From assembly GCA_008802785.1 (NCBI GenBank), contig VUYT01000006.1:496001-560000 (forward strand): a stretch of DNA of 64,000 bases, written 5' to 3'. The notes beneath the pieces were generated by a model. The model saw only the letters and a program-made list of their open reading frames with translations, was not told the DNA's origin and searched no databases. Of this stretch, positions 55,342 through 64,000 are shown piece by piece. Position 1 is the stretch's first letter; every line of letters starts with the position of its first letter. Made by a program: the position numbers and the translations under genes. Origin of the DNA: Symmetrospora coprosmae. Lineage: Eukaryota > Basidiomycota > Cystobasidiomycetes > Symmetrosporaceae.

Positions 55342-57061
55342 ATGGACGCAGCATCAGGGGAGATGGCATATGGCAGCAGCAACGGCAACAGCACAGACGT
55401 CCCTCTGCCGGGACCATCCACAGGAGGACCACCGAGAACGGCAAAGATCATCCTCATAGGGAACACCTCTGTCGGTGAGTGCGCGCATCCCATCAGGCGT
55501 CGACCGGGTCCCGGTCCCGGAGCCATGCACGTCATGAGCTGACATCTACATCTATGCACGCGCACACAGGCAAGACGTCGCTGCGGAACCGTTACTTCAA
55601 AGGCGCCAAAGGGTTCTCGCAGGCCTACATTGCAACCATCGGGGCCGACTTTGTCACAAAGACGCTCGAGCTGCAAGATGGCACGCGTGTCTCCGTACAG
55701 CTTTGGGATACGGGTGGGGGCGCACCTCGCCGCTTATCAACTGACTACTCACGAGGCAGCGACTGACGGCTGCCGTACTGTTCTTCTGACTTTTCCGCAC
55801 CCAAAGCCGGCCAGGAGCGCTTTCAGGTCCGTGTGTCTCCACTGTGATGCCGACGAGGCGCCCTACTGACTGCTAGGGTTCTACGCGCCGCCAGGCACTG
55901 GGAGCCGCCTTCTACCGAGGTGAGCTCGCTGATCAGGCCATCTGATGTTGTAACGTGCCGCTGACACAGCCCTGACTGACAATTCAGGCGCCGACGCGTG
56001 CATTCTCGTCTATTCTTGCGAGAATCGCCAAAGCTACACGAGTCTGGAGCGGTGGTTCCACTCCTTCGTCGACAAGTGCCCCCTGCTCGACGGTGACGAA
56101 CGCACCTTCCCCTTTGTGTGCGTGGGCAACAAGCATGATCTCGTCCGGAGTTCCGACACGACCAATCTCGTGGATGAGGAAGACGTGAAGGCGCTCTTAG
56201 GGAGGTTGTTGCCGACCCTAGGAGGCGGCGACACTGTCAAGAAGGAGGCACCCCCATCTTCTGTACCGAGTGCGTTTCGCATTCATCCGTCTGCCCTATT
56301 GCAGACGCGCTGACTAGCCACTTACGCACCCAGTCACCACGGATACGGCTGGCGTAAAGCAGCAGCAGACTTCTGATCTGCGTGACTCGTCGTCAACGCC
56401 ACCATCCCGCAAAGCACGTCGTGGCAGTGCGACGTCCTCGGCCTCATTCTCCGCCAACCGGCGCTCCATCGACATCCTCCCCGAGACGTCCGCCACGCAC
56501 CTCAGCCGCACCGGCTCGCGCGGACCGTCCGTGTACCACACGCCCTCCAGCAGTCTCGCGCAGCCCGCGTGGGCCATGCCTTCTAGCGTGCATCCACACA
56601 AAGCGTCGTCTACGCGGAGTGCGAGGGACAAGGACGACGCAGGCGGGGACTCGCTCGATCTGCCGCCAGACCCGCCTCGGCCCGTCGATGGAGATGCGTC
56701 CGCGAACGGAGAGTTGCAGCTCGATAGCAGTGCCACTGCCGCGCACGAGAACGAGGAGATAGAAGCGCAGGACGACCTCGCTGCCGCGCGCGACGTCTTT
56801 GGCGTGCGCGACGGGATCAAGCACTTCTACTCGTCCGCAAAGACCGGCGAAAGTCTCGACGAGATCTTCAGCTATCTCGCCGCGCGCATCAGCGCGCGCT
56901 GGAAGTGGCAGGAGGAGCAGGACGCCTTGGTTGGTCCTGGAAATGGGTTTGGGAGCGCGCCGGGCAATGTGCGCAGGGGAGGGAAGAACGACTCGGTCAA
57001 AGTGGGGAACCCGAGGAGCAATCCCAAGGAGAGGAAAGGGTGGAGGAGCGCTTGCTGCTGA
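55342..57061 (+). CDS. Rab7-like small GTPase with a large insertion
   Basis: Six exons (55342-55474, 55570-55713, 55807-55826, 55877-55919, 55988-56269, 56334-57061) join in frame to 449 residues, twice the usual Rab length. G1 is GNTSVGKTS, G3 is WDTAGQERFQ split across a 20-nt exon, then ALGAAFYRGADACILVYS as in Rab7/Ypt7. G4 is VGNKHDL. Instead of a short link, about 170 Ser/Pro/Asp-rich residues follow (SSTPPSRKARRGSATSSASF; DDAGGDSLDLPPDPPRP) before G5, HFYSSAKTGESLDEIFSYLA. The protein ends GWRSACC, a double-Cys prenylation signal. All nucleotide-binding motifs survive, so it should be an active, membrane-anchored GTPase. It is not a standard Ypt7; it may be a lineage-specific paralog in late endosome or vacuole traffic. 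Confidence 0.88.
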
Positions 57062-57639
57062 GGATGCTGAGTCTCGGCATGACGACTCCACGCAGACGGA
57101 GGATGTGTCTCGGAAAGCGAGCTGGGTACATGCGCAGCGTCTGTGTGACCTGTTGTCTGTAGCAATAGGGCTCTGCAGGATGGTCGTCCCAAGGCATATT
57201 CCAGGCATTCATGCCGATTGACGTCGCGCTTGCTCTGGGGCCGTGCTGGCTTGCCTTTGCTCGAACTCGAAGGCTCAATGGACATTATCAAACCCCTCTG
57301 TCAAATCTGACGGCAGCACGAGCATAGCAGTCGCGTCTTCAGCATGGAGAAGGAAGCTACGCCAATTTGCAGCATGTGCTGCTTTTTAAGTGCCTGCCCT
57401 CCGAGTCCTCGCCAATGGCACAGACCTCGCCGTCGTCATCCTCCTCCGCCCTACCCCTATTTTCGCCCCGGATTCCGCCACCGAGCGGAGGGCAGCGACT
57501 CGCTCATCCACAGAGGAAGGAGGGGCAGGCATAGCAGGGGGAGGAGAGGGAGAGGGGAGACGGCCCAGTGTACGCGTAAACAAGGCTGCTGCTGCTCTCC
57601 TTCCTGCCAATCCATCGCAATTGCATCGGCAGCAGCAGC
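57062..57639. other. Intergenic region
   Basis: A 578-bp gap upstream of the repeat/zinc-finger gene. It is C/T-rich near 57430-57480 and purine-rich near 57510-57560. No gene supported. Confidence 0.4.
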
Positions 57640-60600
57640 ATGGCGACGTCGCGAGCACAGAAGCGAGAGGCTGACGAGCTCGACGCGTCAGGTACTACCT
57701 CCCGCAGCCTCAACTGACCGTTCCCCCTCAGCGCTCAGCTCAGCTGACGGCGCTGTGCCCTTGCAGCCTCGGACGCGTCTGTCTCGACCGCTCACGCTGT
57801 CCCTGCTGCCCCTGCATCGTCTGCTACAGCGCCGAAGAGGCTGAGAACCACCAAAAGTGAGCGCTGCCCCGCACGTGTCCGGCCTCCGTACCTGAATGGC
57901 AGGCTGAAGTGACGAAGGCACCACAGATGCATCGCACGAGGATGCAGATCCATCCGACGACGCCGATGACCCATTCAGTATACATGGCTGCCTTCCCCTG
58001 TCCGAGGACAAGGCTGCCGCCCTCCTTCACGCCGGCCTCTTCGAGTCTGCTACCCCTCCTTCCTATCCGCCAGGCAGCTCTCTCTCCACCGGCTTTCCCG
58101 CTACTCCCAGTCTTTCCAGTCAGCCTGTCGCATCTACTTCTTCCATTCAGCCAGCAGTCTCCTCTTCTTCTTCCTCATCTTCCAAAGCCATAGCGTCGAA
58201 GCGGGGCGCACCGAAAAACAAGGCTCCGCAGCCTCGCAAGTCCGCATGTGAGCACTCTTTGACGCGTTTGTCAGTTCCTACATGCATCTGAGAGACTGTC
58301 ACATATGTGTGCGTAGCTTCCGTTCCAGCTCAATCGACCTCGGCAGCCATCGATAGCGGTGAAGCGGAATCCAGCAGTTCAGCAGCCGTCGCGGAGGAAG
58401 AGGCAGTCGTCGATCCAGACGACAACGACGATGATCTGTACGAGCCGGACGAGGAGACCCAGAACGCCATCGACATTTTTGCAGCCAATGTGCCGGAGAA
58501 AGAGGAGACGAGCATTCCCTTCTGCATTCCTGAGCTGTGCGACATCGCTTCTGCTTTCTACGCCGCCGCAGACAAACACGGCAGATCCGCAGATGGCATT
58601 GAGGGACTGGAAGGCTTGAAGGTCTATCGACCGTCCGCCGCTAGCCCTGCCCCTTTCGTGACCCACGCTTCTTCGTCCGCGCCCGCGCCTACAGTCAACC
58701 TCAATACAGCTCAGTCTACCTCCGCTTCGGCTTCTCACACATCTTTCGCGTCCGATACCCACTCGTCTCCGCTTTCACCTCCGTCAGAGCGTACCTTGCA
58801 GATCTCGCAGGAGAAGTGGGAGCGGGTGGCGATGAAAGTCCTCACCCTGGCTTTTGGAGCCGATGCAGCATCTCCGCACGAGCTTGGTCGCTATCTGTCA
58901 GCGTACGTCAGCGAAGGCGTCGTGTACTGGAATTGGGCCACATTGGAGGAAGCTGCAGGTGCGCCCATGAACCCTCTCAACAAGAGCTGGACCGTGTCGG
59001 AAGGCAGGACACTCGGATTCGACAACGGCAGCGTCAGCGTGGTCGACGTCAGTATCAAGAAGTACACCAATAAGCTCACCGGAAAGCGCCCCATGACGAA
59101 GGACGTCCTCTACATCCGTGTCTGGAATTTTCTCTCCTTCCGCATCGAGAAGCTGTCTCGACTAGAGCTCGGCCACCAGAAGACTCTGATTCAGGGCAGA
59201 GAACTCGAATCCCTGTGGGACGGCGTTTTCGACTCCCCGAAAGAGCTTGCAGCCGCAACGGAGAAGCTCCTCCCGCTACTACATGAGCTCTACGGAGCAG
59301 AACACTACGAAAGGCTACGCTACGCGCAAGAGGACAAGCTCGTTCTCCACACATCACTCGACTTCGCTGGCGGTAGTTCCAATGTCGGCGTATGCGCTGC
59401 TCTGGAGAAGCTGGATGGACAGGCATGGAGCCAGGCTTCAGTCACAATCTACGCCTATTCGATGGCTGCAATCCTGTCGATGGGTTTCCAGGCGGTCCTG
59501 AACATCGTATGTCGCATAGCATAGCAAAAGTGGAGCGTGCCTCGCTCACTTTGACTAATTTCGTAAATGTCCGCGGCTACAGATACCTGCAGCCGTCGCT
59601 TTCCACTTTTTCAATGGAAGCGAGATCCCTGACCTCGTCGCCTCGCATCTCAACCGCACGAATATCTGCCTCGGTATCAACTCTATCAAGCGCATCAGCA
59701 AGTGGTCGTGCCTCACCCTCACGCTCGATGAAATGGCACAAGACTCCCCGGAGTCCTTCCGCTTCATGCAGCACTGCATCTCGCTTCCTCACATCGCCCC
59801 TCATCTCCGTGCTGTACTCCACTCCCTGCCCGAGAGAGCCTCGTATGACATCGAAGAACTCCGCGGGCATGCTCAAGCTGTTGGCAAGACCGTACCGAAA
59901 GTCCTCGCGCAGGCATGGCAAAGCAAGGGCATCATTACCGGAGCGAAGAGTCGAGAAACGCGCAAAGCAGGAACTCTGCCCAAAGATCAAGAGCGTCGCA
60001 TGGACAAGATCAATACGGCCGCTACCGAGGTCAGACACAGGCAGAGAGCGGCCAAGCAGAAACTTGACGCGGGGACGCAGCTATCGGCAGGAGAGCTCAG
60101 AGATGCAATTGAGCACCAGAAGCACGTCCAGACCCCAGCAGAATGCAGGGCCAGACTGGAGGCTGCCGCCATGAAGCAGACTGCCGGCACCGCGCACATG
60201 TCCGACGCCGAGATCGAAGACGCTGCCGCATACGGACGATGGCTTCAATGGCAGAAGGATTACACGGTCAGATTGCGGGCCGCATACCTCAAGCAGATTG
60301 CAGGAAACGCTCCTCTCACAGAGCAAGAGCTGAAAGACGTAGCAGCCTATCGAGCGCGTCAGAAGCTCGCTCGAGGCTACGAGGCTCGACTCAAGTCAGC
60401 CATTGACAAGCAGAGAGCCGGCCTCCAGCTCACGGCTCAGGAGGTCAAAGACGCTGCGGCATACATCGCCGCCTCTGACAGGAAGAAGAGAGAACGCGAG
60501 TCTCGCAACGAGGCCATCGCCAATGTTGACCGCGCGCTCCTGTCAGCTGAGGCTCAAGCCCTCCTGAAGGCTCTCCCGCAGAAGAAGGCTACTTTCGCCG

Positions 60601-61191
60601 CAGGAGAACTTAGACCCTGTCAGTGGAAGGACTGCGGCCTCGAATTTCAGTCGGCTGAGGATCTGGCCGAGCACGCCGAGTCGCATATTCCCGGACGAGG
60701 CAAGATTACGACAATGGCCTGCAAGTGGGGCGACTGCTCGCTCAGACTCGACAGCGCTTCAGCATGGAGGGCCCATCTACTGGGCACGCATTGCGGCACC
60801 AGACCGTTCAAGTGCCCCGATGTTGGTTGCACCCTGACCTTCACGACACCCGCGGCCGTACGAGTCGTGAGTGATTCGCCTGCGCCTAAGAAAGCCGTGT
60901 GCACGATACTGAGTGAGTCCTGTAATACAGCACCGCAAAGAAGCCGTCACTCGCGTTGCGTGCGATTGGCCGGGTTGCACCAAAGATTACGCGAACAGGA
61001 GCAAGATGCTGCGTCACAAGAGGGACTTCCACGGGGAAGAGCAATTTGAATGCGGATTCGCGGGGTGCGACAAGACCTTCGGGGACGCAGCTGGCCGCAA
61101 GGAACACTGGAAGCGGCATCTCGGCCAAGAGATCAGCAAGATTGGTACCGCTGCCGGGAGCGTCCAGGACGAGGGACAGTCCGATGCATAG
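57640..61191 (+). CDS. Large protein with helical repeats and C2H2 zinc fingers, unknown function
   Basis: Six exons (57640-57691, 57767-57856, 57918-58247, 58317-59506, 59583-60866, 60931-61191) join in frame to 1068 residues. Order: basic Ser-rich N-terminus (KRGAPKNKAPQPRK), an acidic patch (DDNDDDLYEPDEETQ), a folded domain of about 250 residues (EKWERVAMKVLTLAFGADAA; VLYIRVWNFLSFRIEKLSRL; LPLLHELYGAEHYERLRYAQ), then helical units of about 37 residues (RLRAAYLKQIAGNAPLT-EQELKDVAAY; RLKSAIDKQRAGLQLT-AQEVKDAAAY). The end has C2H2-like fingers: CQWKDCGLEFQSAEDLAEH, CKWGDCSLRLDSASAWRAH, CPDVGCTLTF, CDWPGCTKDYANRSKMLRH and CGFAGCDKTFGDAAGRKEH. I do not recognise the folded domain or the repeat. 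Nuclear, nucleic-acid binding is the likely role. Confidence 0.8.
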
Positions 61192-62201
61192 GGTTGGAGG
61201 AGCTCGAGATTTACGTCAGTGCGATCCTGATTGAACAGAACAGAAGGGGATAGATAGCAGTTCAGTGCAGTGCAGTCTCGCAGAAGTGTCAGTCAGATCT
61301 CAAGTGTGTAGCATATAGGATTGCTATGCCGTGCCGTCCGGAGCAGAAAAGCACTCGCCCGGTCCATCTCCGTGCGTTCGCCCGGCGCCATTGCCTCGTC
61401 TGCCTTCCTGCCTCCAACGAACACTTTGCATCATTCACAAAGATAACACTGCGCACGTCCCACGATGTCCGAACTCAGATACACGCAGAATACTCAGCTG
61501 GAAAACTGTGCGCTTCGCTCATTTCGCTTCCCCCATGGCCCTTCGCGGCCGATAGCTCGAACACATCTGACGCCTAGACCCTTCGTGCACTCGCATGAAC
61601 GCGGATGATGCAGTGCACAGCAGATATACCGGGACAGCGCACCCAGACGTAACGAAGTAGTGCGTTGTATTGCGCTTCGTCGCGCGGCGCTTCGATCCGC
61701 ATTGCGTGATGCGGGCACAACCGGGGCAGGATCTGGGGCGCTGACGCTCGAGAATGCCAACGGGATCGCTTTCGCAGCGAATGGATCACTCACCAGCACC
61801 GCGATACGTACGCATCCATTGTCGGTCACCCACCGCTTCTCGGCTTCGTCTCAATCGCAGACGGCGAGTCCATCGGGCGGACAAAGTTCGAGATGGCAGA
61901 GGTCAGTCAGGCGCCCCCTTCGACAGCGCAAAGAGCCCGAACTGATTCGCATATGCGGCCTGGTGCAGAGAATGCTCCAACCGTGCGGTCCGCCGCCCCA
62001 GAAAGAGGAAGATTAGCTTGTCTACCAGCTGTCATGATGTTGTAGCAACAGCGCCAGATCGAGGTCATCGGCCGGCAGTGACACAATACAGGCAGGTCAT
62101 CGCGTATTTTGCAGCGCAATTCTGGTATCTACAACAGCAGGGGCACATATATCTGCGTCTCCGACCTCTACGACATGGTCGAAACACGGCCTGCGGCCCC
62201 A
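61192..62201. other. Intergenic region between convergent genes
   Basis: A 1010-bp gap between the zinc-finger gene and the ICE2 stop. A cagtgcagtgcagt-like repeat lies at 61262-61274. Frames at 61326-61577 and 61660-62016 have no domain or splice support. Nothing else seen. Confidence 0.4.
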
Positions 62202-63663
62202 TCAATCGCTCTTGAACCTGAAACCGCGCACGACATTGGCCTCATTCTCGCCCTTGCTCAGCAGCAGCTCTACCGCCCACAATGAGAGTGTAATTGCGAT
62301 ATTGAGCCACGACCAGAACTGGTGCGCTCCTGCAAAGTTGATGAGGAGCAGGTGCGTGTATACCGACACGAGGATGCTGCAACGCGCCACCCATCAGCCT
62401 TCGTAAAGCCAGATATGAGATAGAACACGCACAATCGGCTATAGCACACAATCAGCGTCATACCGCGCGGCCCGGCGCCCCGCTCGTCACTCAGCGCCGT
62501 CTCGTACTCGTCGAAGCCCGTCTGGGAGCGCTTGAGCGCGACGAGGACTTGGCCGGCTGCGTACAGGATGGCTGTGTTGCGCTGGCCGGTCAGAAGATGA
62601 GTGAATTTCGCAGCAAGAGGAAGAGACTACGCACCTATCCGGTACGCGAGCCCGACGATCACCGGCAGAGGCAGCGCGCCCCAGGCTGCGATGAGGAAGT
62701 CCAGACTCGCGCCAAAGATATGGCTAAAGAATGAGATGATGGTCGAGATGCTGTGGGAATTCAAGATGGTCAGTCGTACCATACGAGTTTCTCGGCGTCT
62801 GCACTTTTCAGCCCACCTCTGGATGATCTGGGGCGGGCTGCTCTGGCTGAGACTACCCAGGTAGACGATCGGATTCGGCCCTTCTGACAGGTAGAATATC
62901 TGGAAGGCGAGGTAGGCGAGCATGAGGCTCGTCTCTACTACGTTTCCCTTCCGCAGGGCAAAGGCAATGCCCGTGAGGAAGATGACGCTCGTGAGGCTGA
63001 CGCCGATGAGGGTTGCCGAGTGCGGAGTGGCGGCTGCGAACTTGTACGAGTCGTAGAGGAAGAACGCGCTTGCCACGTAGGTCGCTGCCGACGAAATGAG
63101 GAATATGAACTGGTAGCTCTCTGACCGCTCCTCGATGAGATACTTCGAGACCTGGCCGAGGGCCTGAATGACGAGGAGCGTCGACACGCCTTCGAGCAAG
63201 GTGAAGAGCGGGGTGAGCGCCTTGAGGATGGTCTCCCACGCGCCTGGAACCGACGTGAGGAGGTAGCCGTACTTCTGGGCTGAGGTTGGCGGGGCGTGGT
63301 ACAGGTTGAGCGAGACGAGGAGGAGGGCGGGGACGGCGAGCACCTGGATGGGCGAGAGGAGGCGGCTGAGGCGATGGAGCCGGGTCGAGCGCAGCAGGAG
63401 GTCGAGTGTGCTCTGCAGGAAGTAGTACCCGGCCAGGGCGGCAGAGAGCGAGAGGAAGCATGACTTGCCCGCGACCTGCGAGCGGGACAACAAGCGACGC
63501 ATCACGAGCCGCATCAGCCCAATGCGCGGACACCAGCGGCAGCAACAGAGATGTGACGCACCTCGAGCGACAGCGGCAGGTAGATGAGGACCTGTGTGAA
63601 CGACAGCGAAGAGGCGAACAGGCTGTATGCCTTTGCCAGGCCCCTCAGGCCGCGTCGGGCCAT
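62202..63663 (-). CDS. ICE2: ER membrane protein ICE2
   Basis: Multi-pass ER protein; in yeast it keeps cortical ER and channels lipid-droplet neutral lipids toward phospholipid synthesis. Minus-strand first exon (63663 to 63562): MARRGLRGLAKAYSLFASSL then FTQVLIYLPLSLE. The second exon follows after a GTGCGT intron: VAGKSCFLSLSAALAGYYFL, VPGAWETILKALTPLFTLLE, YQFIFLISSAATYVASAFFL, TSVIFLTGIAFALRKGN. The third region LPLPVIVGLAYRIGA leads to NTAILYAAGQVLVALKRSQ. The last exon is ILVSVYTHLLLINFAGAHQF, ending ANVVRGFRFKSD at TGA 62202-62204. About ten hydrophobic segments, as in the family. One in-frame intron near 62760-62850 separates SEGPNPIVYLGSLS from later parts. Confidence 0.88.
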
Positions 63664-63871
63664 CTGCGGCGAGGCGAGGCGAGGAGCGTTTCGGGTGAGG
63701 TCGTCAACAGCACGTCGTCGTCGTCATCGTGGCCGTCATGGCGTCGACCTGTATGCAATTTGTATGCTGGATTGGCAGGAAGCAGCGAGCGGAAGACGTT
63801 GGTGGCGGAACAGAGGAGGATGCTCGTGCTTCTGGACGCGGTGACGGCCTCTCTTCATTGTGCAAACCACC
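63664..63871. promoter_or_regulatory. 208-bp divergent promoter, ICE2 / next gene
   Basis: Short shared upstream region between the ICE2 ATG (minus) and a plus-strand ATG at 63872. It has a cgtcgtcgtcgtcatcg run at about 63714-63731. Confidence 0.5.
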
Positions 63872-63903
63872 ATGAGCGATAGCAAAGAGTACTGCATATT
63901 CGG
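63872..63903 (+). CDS. First exon of a gene continuing beyond the window
   Basis: accaccATG begins MSDSKEYCIFG, followed by a perfect donor (gg|gtgagc at 63904). A pyrimidine-rich tract and acceptor cccggcag end exactly at base 64000, so the intron fits 63904-64000 and the second exon lies outside. The product cannot be named from eleven residues. Confidence 0.55.
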
Positions 63904-64000
63904 GTGAGCTCAGTGTCAGGATGCCTTCACCGGGCTCGCTGGGCTCACCGCCGAGCTGACCCGACGCGCTGCGACCGGGCGGTCGTCCCTCTCCCGGCAG

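Overview
The window reads as nuclear DNA of a basidiomycete fungus, most likely in or near Ustilaginomycotina/Exobasidiomycetes. This is inference from style: GC-rich, gene-dense, intron-rich genes with short introns (about 45-115 nt, often GTGCGT or GTGAGT donors and CAG acceptors), long Ser/Ala/Pro-rich regulatory proteins, and eukaryote-only gene families. I see no bacterial, plasmid or CRISPR features and no transposon or virus-derived element I can support.

Layout, left to right. 1-3 kb: 3' part of an NAD malic enzyme, then a complete zinc alcohol dehydrogenase with an 11-nt exon. 3.6-10 kb: a large Ser/Pro/Ala-rich protein of unknown function, RNase H2 catalytic subunit (minus) and a DUF1275 membrane protein. 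10.7-16.1 kb: an IBtk-like ankyrin-RCC1-BTB-BTB protein. 16.3-24 kb: a coiled-coil protein, a small membrane protein, prohibitin PHB1, a secreted protein (minus) and RRP36 (minus). 24-30 kb: a seven-helix membrane protein (minus) divergent from an allantoate-type MFS permease. 30.5-36.5 kb: a MAPK-type tyrosine phosphatase with a rhodanese-like domain, and NFU1 (minus). 36.9-43.3 kb: a GATA-finger factor (minus) divergent from proteasome subunit RPN2. 43.8-44.5 kb: a small Cys-pair protein. 44.5-47.3 kb: a gene-poor island with a 159-bp tandem repeat inside a candidate secreted-protein ORF, an interrupted tRNA-Ala gene and a perfect inverted repeat. 47.3-50.8 kb: PIG-U and a wax-synthase-like acyltransferase, tail to tail with two bases between stop codons. 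51.6-64 kb: an F-box/leucine-rich-like gene with an uncertain model, a TIA-1/Pub1-like three-RRM protein (minus) divergent from a Rab7-like GTPase with a large insertion, a roughly 1068-residue protein with helical repeats and C2H2 fingers, ICE2 (minus), and the first exon of a gene leaving the window.

The genes do not form an operon or an obvious metabolic cluster; this is a mostly housekeeping stretch. The parts most worth a second look are the gene-poor island (candidate secreted repeat protein, split tRNA-Ala, hairpin), the repeat plus zinc-finger protein at 57.6-61.2 kb, and the Rab with its insertion. For 18 gene models I checked that every exon joins in frame (the summed length is a multiple of three where the whole model is listed); models called tentative were not fully resolved.
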